Shown here in pieces: positions 16,541 through 25,290 of a stretch of 64,000 nucleotides of DNA (position 1 is its first letter; every line of letters starts with the position of its first letter). Under the pieces are notes generated by a model. The model saw only the letters and a list, made by a program, of their open reading frames with translations. It had not been told where the DNA came from and made no database searches. The translations under genes and the position numbers were made by a program. Source of the DNA: Dolichospermum sp. FACHB-1091 (GTDB lineage: Bacteria > Cyanobacteriota > Cyanobacteriia > Cyanobacteriales > Nostocaceae); the NCBI RefSeq assembly GCF_014697585.1, contig NZ_JACJSB010000007.1:105148-169147 (forward strand), given 5' to 3'.

Positions 16541-17720
16541 TTGCTTACTTATACAAGAGATTGTCACACAATTAACCCAAATTAATTAAGGGAATAAGAA
16601 AGTCAGGTTAGCCAAAATAGCCTTACCTTTACCTTTCTCGTTTATATCTCACGACCTTGAGCCAAACTTCTAACCAAACTTGATCATCTACAAATTCAGT
16701 AGATTCAAGATTCCCCTATCGCTGGGATTTAGGTCTAAAGATAGAGTTAGACTTAGGTTAAGGGGTGTAAGAATTAGGGCTATGGTGTCGTCGAGAAAGA
16801 AAGCAAAGAGGATACCACAGGGAAGCTCAGAACTATCAATAAGCCTAGAGGACTACAGGTAAACATCAAGAACAATATCACTGCTTTGCGGAAAAATTTA
16901 GCATAATATTGGTGTCTATGCCTGAATTTACCTATTTAAGAGTATTTTCCTGCATCGTCATTATTGATAATAATTACTATAGGATTCCCATTTGATTTCT
17001 GATAGCTTGCATGGCTAAGTAGGTGAAGGAAAAAAAACGGAAAAAAACCGAAATATGTAACGAAAAGTAAAGTTGCTCGAAACCTCTTTTCTGTTCCCTG
17101 TTCTCCGTTCCCTCTTCCCTCGCCATAACGACAATTTTTAACGCCAACCTACTTACGCCATACAAAATTACAGCGATTTCCAATCATATAAGGTACATCC
17201 TAGCCCCTTCCTCGCACCCCCCTCAATCTCCCCGCAGCGGGGGGAAGAAAAGGATAAACTTTTGTTATTGGAGGGGGTTGGGGGTGGGGTTCTTGTTCCA
17301 GGTTTGATGACAATTTGCTGTAAATAGGTTGTCTATGGCTATGGGATGAAATTCGTAACGCACCATGATCAAGAATTTGGTGCGTTACGCTATCGCTAAC
17401 ACACCCTACCTATCTTTTTAAGAATCAAACCGGATTCCTAGATATTAAGTTGTGTTACAATTAAGATAAGTCACACCCAAAGGCAGATGTGTTAACTAAG
17501 ATCTTAACTGTGTCGATTTGTCCATAAGATTGAATAAGTGGGATACTCGTTGGGAAATTGCAATTTGGGTGATGTGTTAACAGGTAGATTTAAATAAAGG
17601 AAGCAGTATATGGGATTTTTGACAAAATTCCCGTCATAATGCTGTTTTTCGACTCAGTTGCTTGCCATATTCTATATTCATCAGTAAGGTGAATACCCTA
17701 ATAAGAAGAGAATAATTACC
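16541..17720. other. 1.2-kb repeat-rich intergenic region
   Basis: No convincing protein gene. It holds a potential stem-loop at 16713-16765 (CCCCT pairing with AGGGG, inner stem GGTCTAA/TTAGACT), a copy of a dispersed repeat at 17015-17100, a G-rich and C-rich inverted block at 17200-17290, and a GGTGCGTTA-type hairpin near 17356-17405. Open frames at 16680-16862 (+) and 16977-17183 (-) are short, low in coding character and overlap repeats, so I do not call them. Confidence 0.6.
17015..17100 (+). repeat. Dispersed intergenic repeat, copy A
   Basis: The segment starts CTAAGTAGGTGAAGG, runs through a purine-rich A tract, then TAACGAAAAGTAAAGTTGC and an AAACCT...TTCCCTG end. Copy B at 20158-20232 follows the same order with high identity. 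The leading motif AAGTAGGTGGACGG-like also appears near 30000 and 63852. Confidence 0.7.
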
Positions 17721-18098
17721 ATGAAGGTATCTAAAAATACCAACAAAAATATTTTTTTATCAAGTTGGATTTCTTTGAATCAAACAGACGCGGATGAAAC
17801 TCATCTGATTCCTTTACATGATGTTGCATCTAAGCCTGTTTGGGGATTTTTACGTCCTTTGCGAAATTGGGTAGATAGCATCCAAGTAAGCGATCGCCAA
17901 TTAGCTCACCGTTTATGTCAATTAATTCCGGCTCAGTGTCCATTTGAGCGCGATGTTAAGCTATTTGGTAGAACCCTGTTTCATATTCCGCCAATGTGTA
18001 AACTCAATCCTTTGTATGAAGAAGTGGTAGGGTTGCGATTTAGAGCGATGTGCTATCTAGCTGATACTTGTGGTGAGGATATTTCAAAGTATTGCTAA
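17721..18098 (+). CDS. Mo-dependent nitrogenase C-terminal family protein
   Basis: 125-residue protein of the small cyanobacterial family annotated as Mo-dependent nitrogenase C-terminal domain. The conserved part runs from LRPLRNWVDSIQVSDRQLAHRL through LIPAQCPFERDVKLFGRTLFHIPPMCKLNPLYEEVV to a cysteine-containing tail (MCYLADTCGEDISKYC). Four cysteines in the last 60 residues could bind metal. The biochemical role is not established; its phylogenetic tie to diazotrophs suggests, but does not prove, that this organism fixes nitrogen. No nif genes are in the window. It stands alone, with a heptamer repeat after its stop. Confidence 0.8.
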   Translation: MKVSKNTNKNIFLSSWISLNQTDADETHLIPLHDVASKPVWGFLRPLRNWVDSIQVSDRQLAHRLCQLIPAQCPFERDVKLFGRTLFHIPPMCKLNPLYEEVVGLRFRAMCYLADTCGEDISKYC

Positions 18099-18122
18099 TA
18101 GGTAATAGGTGATTCACGTTTT

Positions 18123-18179
18123 ACAACTGACAACTGACCACTGACAACTGACAACTGACCACTGACCACTGACCACTGA
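18123..18179. repeat. Short tandem repeat, heptamer ACAACTG/ACCACTG
   Basis: Eight 7-bp units alternate between ACAACTG and ACCACTG. The array fills the space between two convergent genes and ends directly at the stop of the caspase-like gene. ACAACTG is the reverse complement of CAGTTGT, the unit of the large array at 37093-37241. Confidence 0.9.
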
Positions 18180-18180
18180 A

Positions 18181-20016
18181 CTAATTCTTTTGAAGTTGCC
18201 ATTTTTGTATAGCATCCTGAGCATCTTCATAAGGGATTGCACCTATAGGAACTAAAGCAGCGGTGGCGATAGCGCTGTGAAAATCTCCTTGATTAGCCCT
18301 GATTTTGGCTAGATCTAAGATTTTTTCACTCCACTGGTTAATTGATGTTTGAGCGATATCAAAACCGGGTTGTCCCCGTTGTATTTTTTTAGCAACTTCA
18401 ATGGCACGATTATAGGTAGATGCTTGTTCAGGAATAATTAATGCTGTGGCTGCATCTAAGAGAGCTTTATTGCTCACATACTGCTTGGCTTCGGTTTGCC
18501 ATTTTTTAATGACAGTTTGGGCTTGGGAATAAAGCGGCTCTTTTTTAGTAATTAACTGCGCCGTTGCTATAGCGTTCTCATATTTTCTTTGTTGGGCCTG
18601 TGCTTGTGCCAACTCTAAAATCATCTGACACCAAACTTGAATATTTTCCTGTGCTTCTTCGTATAATTGTGTATTTGATTTAACTTTTTTGGCTTGGGCG
18701 ATCGCCATAATCAAATCTCCTGGTTGAGTGGGAACAAGAGACATTTTTTCTAACTCTAAAATAGCTTGATTCCGTTTTTTAGAGTCCGTATTCAAGCTAA
18801 TTTGGGCTGCAATGGGGTTTTGGGTAGTGGGTGATATCTGGGGAAATTGAGTTTTGCTGGAGGTATTGTTAAATACTGTTTTTGATAAATTTTTAAACCG
18901 GAAACTCTCATGGTGGCGGAGCAAAAATGTAGCGATTAAAGCTACTATCACCATATTGCCACCACCCCAGATGATAAATTGTTGCCATAAAGGCATCTCT
19001 GACCGGCTTGAGGCTTGGTCTTTGGCTATGGTAATAGGGGGAGGGATAAATCTACCCTCCCAATGGGATGCTGAGTCTGTTGCTAGGGGGTGATTGTTTT
19101 CAACAATTGACTCGGAAACTGATTCGGTTGGTATTTTGTTTAAGGTAGTTGCTACCGAGGCATTTTCTGTCCACCCAGCTTGATCTATGGTGGTACTAGA
19201 GTCACTATTTTCCAGAGGGGGTGCTGTTCTGGTGACAGCAAAACTGGCTTCTGGGAAAATTATGGCTTCGGAGTTTCGATCTAATGCCAAGATGGGCAAA
19301 ATAGCTGGTTTTTGAGTAGGAATAACGGTGATAGGATTTTGGACAGGCCGCCAGTGGTATTGACAGAGTTTGGGTGTAAGATAACTCAGATAACTGGCTA
19401 AATCGCTGAAGTCGTATCCTTTCCCCGATCCCAAAGCTTCTAATAATGCTGCTGTGAAGAAACCGTGACCTAATTCTGTACTTTCATGGGAAAATTCTTC
19501 TGGTTGACAGGAAATAATCGCCCCCATTTGTAATTGGGCGGCCAGTTCGATAATTTCTTGGCCTACAGGTGCATCTGCTTGTGTCCCAAAAGCCCGGTTA
19601 ATATCGAAGATCAGTAAGACCTTGATGCCGGTAAATTCTAGACTTTGCATGAGCGATCGCACTTCTATACCCGTTTCAGCAACTTGTTCGGGATCACCGC
19701 CAACGGGCATTAAATAGTCTTGTTCTTTGTAGTTAACACCATAGCCACTAAAAAATAACCATAAATAGTCTTCTGACTGCCAAAATGTAGCCGCCAATTC
19801 TTGTAGTAACGACAGAATATTTTCCTTGGTGGGGTATGAGGATTTATCTCCTATGGGGGGGGAAGTGTTTGTCATTAATAAGCAGTTTTCAGGGGGAAAA
19901 CCTGCCTGTGTCACTAAAAAGTCTTTAATTGCCTCAGCATCCGATTCAGCGCAACCAAGAGGTTGAAATAATTGATATTGATTAATGCCAATGGCGATCG
20001 CCCAGTAATTTACCAT
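18181..20016 (-). CDS. Membrane-anchored pseudo-orthocaspase (C14-like, catalytic dyad lost)
   Basis: About 611 residues. The N-terminal caspase-like p20 domain begins WAIAIGINQYQLFQPLGCA. Where the catalytic His would be (FSGHG) the sequence is FFSGYGVN (Tyr92), and where the catalytic Cys would be (DxCR) it is IFDINRAFG (Asn140). Both dyad residues are therefore replaced, so protease activity is not expected. A single membrane segment (residues ~347-366, IIWGGGNMVIVALIATFLL) follows a Ser/Thr-rich linker. The C-terminal ~170 residues hold four imperfect helical repeats with a recurring AI..A..V....Y..AQ..I..W pattern. A TTG at 20065-20067 could start the protein 17 residues earlier. Role unknown; scaffold or regulator is an inference. 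Confidence 0.87.
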   Translation of the reverse strand: MVNYWAIAIGINQYQLFQPLGCAESDAEAIKDFLVTQAGFPPENCLLMTNTSPPIGDKSSYPTKENILSLLQELAATFWQSEDYLWLFFSGYGVNYKEQDYLMPVGGDPEQVAETGIEVRSLMQSLEFTGIKVLLIFDINRAFGTQADAPVGQEIIELAAQLQMGAIISCQPEEFSHESTELGHGFFTAALLEALGSGKGYDFSDLASYLSYLTPKLCQYHWRPVQNPITVIPTQKPAILPILALDRNSEAIIFPEASFAVTRTAPPLENSDSSTTIDQAGWTENASVATTLNKIPTESVSESIVENNHPLATDSASHWEGRFIPPPITIAKDQASSRSEMPLWQQFIIWGGGNMVIVALIATFLLRHHESFRFKNLSKTVFNNTSSKTQFPQISPTTQNPIAAQISLNTDSKKRNQAILELEKMSLVPTQPGDLIMAIAQAKKVKSNTQLYEEAQENIQVWCQMILELAQAQAQQRKYENAIATAQLITKKEPLYSQAQTVIKKWQTEAKQYVSNKALLDAATALIIPEQASTYNRAIEVAKKIQRGQPGFDIAQTSINQWSEKILDLAKIRANQGDFHSAIATAALVPIGAIPYEDAQDAIQKWQLQKN

Positions 20017-20157
20017 CCCATCTTTATCGGCTATTGTTGGACTGAGATTGCTGTTAGCACCATACAAAGCTAACTTATGTTTTATTATTTAGGTAATTTT
20101 AACTCATTTTTGACATAAGTTATTTTTTACACTATAAAAATACTCATAAAAATACAC

Positions 20158-20232
20158 CTAAGTAGGTGAACGCAAAAAAACCGACATAAGTAACGAAAAG
20201 TAAAGTTGCCTAAAACCTGTTCCCTGTTCCCT
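20158..20232 (+). repeat. Dispersed intergenic repeat, copy B
   Basis: Matches copy A at 17015-17100 in order and sequence: CTAAGTAGGTGAA, an A-rich run with CCGACATAAG, TAACGAAAAGTAAAGTTGCC, then AAAACCTGTTCCCTGTTCCC. It ends in heptamers of the TTCCCTG type. The copy lies between the caspase-like gene and rpmF. Confidence 0.75.
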
Positions 20233-20306
20233 TATTTCTATAGTGCCTGATGTGAATTTTATCGCTTAGAATAGGAAGGTTGTCAAGAATTACAATATCC
20301 GCTGTC

Positions 20307-20483
20307 ATGGCTGTTCCTAAGAAGAAAACATCAAAATCTAAACGAGATAAACGCCGCGCTACCTGGAGACACAAGGCTGCTGTTGAAGCCCAAAAAGCCA
20401 TCTCCCTCGGTAAATCCATTTTGAGTGGCCGTTCTAAATTCGTCTATCCAACGGACGAGGAAGAAGAAACTGAAGAATCTTAA
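20307..20483 (+). CDS. rpmF: 50S ribosomal protein L32
   Basis: 58-residue L32 of the large ribosomal subunit. The start ATG gives the canonical N-terminus [20 protein letters not shown]; the open frame extends nine codons upstream without support. The C-terminus is a short acidic tail, as in other cyanobacteria. The zinc-ribbon cysteines found in some bacterial L32 proteins are absent, again as usual for this group. It stands alone, with a hairpin about 100 bases after its stop. Confidence 0.95.
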   Translation: MAVPKKKTSKSKRDKRRATWRHKAAVEAQKAISLGKSILSGRSKFVYPTDEEEETEES

Positions 20484-20580
20484 AGCATAATTCCGTAATC
20501 TCTCATAGGGACTTGCGATAAATTTATACTCGTAACGGCTGAGATTTGCATTTTTACCAGATTAGGAAAAATCTAGATTT

Positions 20581-20609
20581 GTAGGGGTTTAGCACAGCTA
20601 AAACCCTAT
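20581..20609. repeat. Hairpin between convergent rpmF and aldehyde dehydrogenase genes
   Basis: GGGTTTAGC and GCTAAAACCC face each other around a short loop within GTAGGGGTTTAGCACAGC and its complement. No T-run follows on either strand, so termination is possible but unproven; the sequence resembles a dispersed cyanobacterial hairpin. The rest of 20484-20761 shows no gene. Confidence 0.55.
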
Positions 20610-20761
20610 CTGTAAAATCAAATAATTCAGCCATTTTGAGTATAGATGAAGATTGATAAAAAATCCTCAAGTTAAATACAGAATTGCCCTAGGATTTTCC
20701 TAAAAATTCACCCTAATTCCCGAAATCTATGGTTTTTAGGGTAAATGCGGTTTATTTGCCC

Positions 20762-22147
20762 TTAAATGCCAATAATTTGTTTCAACAGCGATAATTTACC
20801 TTTATAGGGTGCGTATCGCCAATTTATATCCCAAGGCAGGAAGTTTTGTAAAACGCTTTTGTAATGGGAAAAAGTATTGAAACCCGCTTTACCGTGATAG
20901 CTACCCATCCCACTATCACCCACACCCCCAAACGGTAGAGACGAAACAGCAACCTGCATTATTGTATCCTGAATACATACCCCACCTGATGATGTTTCCT
21001 GTAAAATGCGTTTTTGCAAGTCTTTATTTTCGGAAAATAAATATAAAGCTAGGGGTTTTGGTCTGGAGTTAATTAGGGTAATGGCTTCGTTAATATCTGT
21101 ATATTCAATGATAGGCAAAATTGGACCAAAAATCTCTTCTTGCATTACCTGATCTTCTAAAGAAACATTTTCTAATAAGGTGGGAGCAATATAAAGTTCT
21201 TCTGGTTTAGTTTCTCCACCAATAATAATTTTACCAGATTGAAGTAAATTAACTAATCTCTCAAAATGTTTTTGATGAATAATTCTGGCATAATCAGGAC
21301 TGGTAGCGGGATTTTCCCCATAAAATTCCTTGAGACATTTTTGTAAAGCATTGACTAAATCTGGTTTGATTCTTTTATCTACTAACAGATAATCAGGTGC
21401 AATACAAGTTTGTCCAGCGTTAATAAATTTTCCCCAAGTAATGCGTTTAGCGGTATGTTCTAAATTAATGTCATGATCAACAATACAAGGACTTTTTCCC
21501 CCTAATTCCAAAGTAACTGGAGTCAGATGTTTTGCAGCAGCCTCCATGACAATTTTACCAATGGCTGTACCACCAGTAAAAAAGATGTGATCAAATTTTT
21601 GGGCTAGTAACTGTTGACTGGTTTCTACTGCTCCTTGAATGACGGTAATATATTCAGGAGGAAAGTATTTTTGAATCAGTTTGCTGATTAAATCAGAAGT
21701 ATGGGGTGCGAGTTCTGAAGGTTTAATGATCGTACAATTTCCCGCAGCGATCGCACCAACTAAAGGTGATATGATTAATTGAAAGGGATAATTCCAAGGA
21801 CCAATAATTAATACTACTCCCAATGGTTCTGGACATATCTTAGCGGAATAGGGGAATAAGTCCAGAGGAACGGCTGCTTTTCGGGGTTTTGTCCAGTTAT
21901 TGATATGTTTGAGGGCATAATCAATTTCTTTATTAACACCGATTTCTGTCGCGTAACTTTCAAATTCTGGTTTATGTAAATCCGCTTTTAATGCTTGGAT
22001 AATTCCCTCTTTATTCTCAATTACTAATTGTTTGAGGATTTTTAATTGAGAAATCCGAAAAGCTACATCTTTAGTTTTACCTGTTTGGAAAAACTGCCTT
22101 TGTTTGCTGATAATATCCAGGGGTTTTGATAATTCGGTAGTAAGCAT
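20762..22147 (-). CDS. Aldehyde dehydrogenase family protein (class 3-like)
   Basis: 461-residue NAD(P)-dependent aldehyde dehydrogenase. The cofactor region has GPWNYPFQL and FTGGTAIGKIVM, the general base is Glu214 in TLELGGKSPC and the catalytic Cys is residue 248 in NAGQTCIAPDY. Short length and these motifs place it with class 3-type enzymes, like cyanobacterial homologues that oxidise fatty or apocarotenoid aldehydes; the substrate here is not determinable. There is a hydrophobic C-terminal end (SLLKQIIGI) as in membrane-associated members. It is monocistronic as far as can be seen, convergent with rpmF. Confidence 0.9.
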   Translation of the reverse strand: MLTTELSKPLDIISKQRQFFQTGKTKDVAFRISQLKILKQLVIENKEGIIQALKADLHKPEFESYATEIGVNKEIDYALKHINNWTKPRKAAVPLDLFPYSAKICPEPLGVVLIIGPWNYPFQLIISPLVGAIAAGNCTIIKPSELAPHTSDLISKLIQKYFPPEYITVIQGAVETSQQLLAQKFDHIFFTGGTAIGKIVMEAAAKHLTPVTLELGGKSPCIVDHDINLEHTAKRITWGKFINAGQTCIAPDYLLVDKRIKPDLVNALQKCLKEFYGENPATSPDYARIIHQKHFERLVNLLQSGKIIIGGETKPEELYIAPTLLENVSLEDQVMQEEIFGPILPIIEYTDINEAITLINSRPKPLALYLFSENKDLQKRILQETSSGGVCIQDTIMQVAVSSLPFGGVGDSGMGSYHGKAGFNTFSHYKSVLQNFLPWDINWRYAPYKGKLSLLKQIIGI

Positions 22148-22242
22148 TTTTTGTTGATAACTAGGTGATAAAATTCGGAAATTCTAGAAAAATTATTATT
22201 AATGCAGATGTTTTTTACTGCATTAATAACAACATTTAAACT

Positions 22243-23214
22243 CTATGGTAATAATTGCTCAAACTCAGCCAGTGAAGGAATAGAAATCGCTCTTTTATGC
22301 AGTGTTTTCAAAACAGATGAATCATTGATCTTATTCACTGCATTAATAATAGTTATTGGTACTTGACCAAATCTTGTTTCTAAGACTTCAATCACGCTAT
22401 CTTGACTACTTTGAATGACTCCTAACTGACGACCTTCTTGCAGACCTTCCTCAATTCCTTCTTGTTTAGCTAATCTTTCAATACTGGTTACATAGCGCAT
22501 TTTTCTAGCCTCTTCGTAACTTTTGATTTCTGTTTTAAAACTAATTGCCAATTCTTCAGGTAAGACCATTATCCAATCAATAAACCGGAATAATTGTCTA
22601 ATATCTTGCCGACTCAAACCACTTTCTAAGAGGATTCTGACTAAACTTAGTTTCCATTGTAGTCTATCTTCAGGACTGCGTTTAGTCGCTTTACTCTTTA
22701 AATGTGCCATCACAACGATAGCAAAAGGGTTTTTACTTGTTTCTAGACTTGACCAAGATGGTTCATAATCTAATAATTTAGCAATAGGAAACTCTAGACT
22801 AACTCTACACCCTCCTAATTGATAATTATAACTAGATGGTCGCCAATTTGGGTCTTCATCGGCTAAAACGGCCAAACTAATTACGCGCTTTTTATGACGG
22901 TCAAACAAGCGGTAATTATATGTATACATCCGTTCAGTAAATTTGCTGTCGTATTGTCCCTGTACTTCCAGATGAACTAATACCCAAGCTTCTTCCCCAT
23001 TCAATAACCAAACTTTAGCAACTTTATCAACCAATCGTTTACCAATTTCTGCATCTGGTTCTAGTTGATGTAGTTCTTTATCTAAAAATTGATAGGGACG
23101 ATTCCAGTCTATTTCTGCATAAGCTAAGGGAAAAAAGAACTCTAAAAAACTGGGGAAATATAGTTCAATTATTTCTTTCCAAGGACTATCGTAATCGGTA
23201 GATTGTTCAGTCAT
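22243..23214 (-). CDS. Rpn-family / PD-(D/E)XK transposase-like nuclease with DUF4351 C-terminus
   Basis: 323 residues. The N-terminal two thirds match the Rpn/YhgA-like nuclease family: KEIIELYFPSFLEFFFP, then the core strand WVLVHLEVQGQYD carrying the catalytic E-x-Q, and KRVISLAVLADEDPNW. The C-terminus (QDSVIEVLETRFGQVP through SIPSLAEFEQLLP) is the small helical DUF4351-type domain. These genes are common and numerous in cyanobacteria and are thought to be DNA-cutting, recombination-promoting elements. It starts 3 bases after the ureC stop on the same strand, so it probably rides on the urease transcript. Confidence 0.85.
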   Translation of the reverse strand: MTEQSTDYDSPWKEIIELYFPSFLEFFFPLAYAEIDWNRPYQFLDKELHQLEPDAEIGKRLVDKVAKVWLLNGEEAWVLVHLEVQGQYDSKFTERMYTYNYRLFDRHKKRVISLAVLADEDPNWRPSSYNYQLGGCRVSLEFPIAKLLDYEPSWSSLETSKNPFAIVVMAHLKSKATKRSPEDRLQWKLSLVRILLESGLSRQDIRQLFRFIDWIMVLPEELAISFKTEIKSYEEARKMRYVTSIERLAKQEGIEEGLQEGRQLGVIQSSQDSVIEVLETRFGQVPITIINAVNKINDSSVLKTLHKRAISIPSLAEFEQLLP

Positions 23215-23217
23215 AAA

Positions 23218-24924
23218 TTAAAACAGAAAGTATCTTTGTGCCATGGGTAAAACTGTCGCCGGTTCACAGGTTAATAATTCACCGTCTGCGCGAACTTGAT
23301 ATGTTTCAGAATCTACTTCCATAAGAGGTAAAGCATCATTTAATTTCATATCCTTTTTAGTTAATTGACGAGTTCCCGAAACAGCAATTGCTAACTTTTT
23401 CAATCCTAATTGTTGGGGAATTTCTCTTTCTAAAGCTACTTGAGACACAAAAGTTAATGATGTCCCATTTCTCGCACCAGCAAAACTGCCAAACATGGGA
23501 CGCATATAAACAGGTTGGGGTGTAGGAATACTAGCATTAGCATCACCCATTTGTGACCAAGCAATCATACCGCCTTTAATGACAATTTCCGGTTTGACAC
23601 CAAAAAAAGCAGGTTTCCACAAACATAAATCCGCTAATTTTCCCGCTTCTACAGACCCCACATATTCAGAAATTCCATGGGTGATTGCTGGATTTATAGT
23701 GTATTTAGCTACATATCTTTTTGCTCGAAAATTGTCTGCATTGCCATCATTACCAAGGCTTCCGCGTTGCAGTTTCATTTTATGGGCTGTTTGCCAAGTT
23801 CTAATTATTACCTCACCAACGCGCCCCATCGCTTGGGAATCGGAAGCAATCATACTAAACGCGCCTAAATCGTGCAGAATATCCTCAGCAGCAATAGTTT
23901 CTCTACGGATACGGGACTCAGCAAAAGATACATCTTCAGGAATAGCGGGATCAAGATGATGACACACCATTAACATATCTAAGTGTTCATCTAGGGTATT
24001 AACGGTGTAAGGACGGGTAGGGTTGGTAGAAGAGGGTAAAACGTTACTTTGTCCGCAAACCTTAATAATATCCGGTGCGTGTCCTCCTCCAGCCCCCTCC
24101 GTGTGGTAGGTGTGAATAGCACGATGTTTAAAAGCCGCAATTGTATCTTCGACAAAGCCAGCTTCGTTTAAAGTATCGGTATGGATTGCTACTTGTATAT
24201 CATATTCATCAGCCGCAGTTAAACAAGTATCAATAGTTGCAGGATTCGTTCCCCAGTCCTCATGGAGTTTTAACCCCATCACCCCGGCTTCGATTTGTTC
24301 TATCAGTCCTTGGGGTTGACTAGTATTACCTTTTCCTAAAAATCCCAAATTAACAGGAAAAGCGTCCGCCGCTTGCAACATTCTGTAAATATTCCAGGGT
24401 CCTGGAGTACAAGTTGTGGCATTTGTTCCCGTAGCTGGTCCTGTGCCTCCACCGATCATGGTAGTAATACCTGATGCAATGGCTACATCAATTTGTTGGG
24501 GACAGATAAAATGGATATGGGTATCAATTCCTCCCGCAGTCAGAATCATTCCTTCACCGGCTAAAGCCTCCGTTCCCGGTCCAATAATGATATCTATATT
24601 ATCTTGAATATAGGGATTTCCGGCTTTACCAATTTTGTAAATTTTACCATTTTTAATCCCAATATCTGCCTTGACAATACCCCACCAATCGAGAATTAAA
24701 GCATTAGTAATCACTAAATCTACCGCACCATCACTATTAGAAATTGGGGATTGTCCCATACCATCTCTAATCACTTTTCCGCCGCCAAATTTGACTTCAT
24801 CTCCATAATTTGTGAAATCTTTTTCTACTTCGATAAATAATTCTGTGTCTGCTAATCTAATTCTGTCTCCTACTGTTGGTCCGTAGGTTTCGGCGTAGGC
24901 TTGGCGGTTCATTTTATATGACAT
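23218..24924 (-). CDS. ureC: Urease subunit alpha (catalytic)
   Basis: Catalytic nickel subunit of urease, which hydrolyses urea to ammonia and carbon dioxide. 568 residues, normal length. The first metal-binding His pair is in [14 protein letters not shown], the carbamylated bridging Lys in [11 protein letters not shown], the further His ligands in IHTDTLNE and [12 protein letters not shown], and the mobile active-site flap in [10 protein letters not shown] second Met four codons into the frame is an alternative start. It follows ureB by 42 bases; the accessory genes ureE, ureF and ureG are not in the window. Confidence 0.97.
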   Translation of the reverse strand: MSYKMNRQAYAETYGPTVGDRIRLADTELFIEVEKDFTNYGDEVKFGGGKVIRDGMGQSPISNSDGAVDLVITNALILDWWGIVKADIGIKNGKIYKIGKAGNPYIQDNIDIIIGPGTEALAGEGMILTAGGIDTHIHFICPQQIDVAIASGITTMIGGGTGPATGTNATTCTPGPWNIYRMLQAADAFPVNLGFLGKGNTSQPQGLIEQIEAGVMGLKLHEDWGTNPATIDTCLTAADEYDIQVAIHTDTLNEAGFVEDTIAAFKHRAIHTYHTEGAGGGHAPDIIKVCGQSNVLPSSTNPTRPYTVNTLDEHLDMLMVCHHLDPAIPEDVSFAESRIRRETIAAEDILHDLGAFSMIASDSQAMGRVGEVIIRTWQTAHKMKLQRGSLGNDGNADNFRAKRYVAKYTINPAITHGISEYVGSVEAGKLADLCLWKPAFFGVKPEIVIKGGMIAWSQMGDANASIPTPQPVYMRPMFGSFAGARNGTSLTFVSQVALEREIPQQLGLKKLAIAVSGTRQLTKKDMKLNDALPLMEVDSETYQVRADGELLTCEPATVLPMAQRYFLF

Positions 24925-24966
24925 ATTTTTATCCTTTTTTGATCACGTTTCCGGTGCAGAGAGAAT

Positions 24967-25272
24967 TTACAGATTTCCGTTAATTTTGTTATTAAAGCCG
25001 TAGATTTGGCGGCTACCGACTAGGGGAATTAATGTGATTTCTTTTTCGTCTCCCGGTTCAAATCTGACTGCTGTACCTGCGGGAATATCTAATCTCATTC
25101 CTCGCGCTTTTTCTCTATCAAAATGTAGAAAACTATTAACTTCGTAAAAATGAAAATGTGAACCGATTTGAATTGGTCTATCTCCTGTATTTGCTACTAT
25201 TAATTTAGTAGTTGGACGATTTGCATTTAATTCTATTTCACCAGTAGGGGTAATAATTTCTCCGGGGATCAT
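24967..25272 (-). CDS. ureB: Urease subunit beta
   Basis: 101-residue structural subunit. The whole family signature is present: [44 protein letters not shown] and [19 protein letters not shown]. It is 18 bases downstream of an AAA ATPase gene that separates it from ureA, whereas in most cyanobacteria the urease structural genes follow each other more closely. A purine-rich site precedes the ATG. Confidence 0.96.
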   Translation of the reverse strand: MIPGEIITPTGEIELNANRPTTKLIVANTGDRPIQIGSHFHFYEVNSFLHFDREKARGMRLDIPAGTAVRFEPGDEKEITLIPLVGSRQIYGFNNKINGNL

Positions 25273-25290
25273 AATCTGATTTCTCCTAAG

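Noticed and set aside
16680..16862. 60-codon Arg/Lys-rich frame after tRNA-Gly
   Set aside because: No ribosome binding site, low-complexity composition and a better explanation as structured RNA or repeat.
20210..20419. Minus-strand frame opposite rpmF
   Set aside because: It is the shadow of the ribosomal protein L32 gene and of a repeat.
23579..23959. 126-codon plus-strand frame within ureC
   Set aside because: Antisense to the urease alpha gene, whose catalytic residues are all intact.
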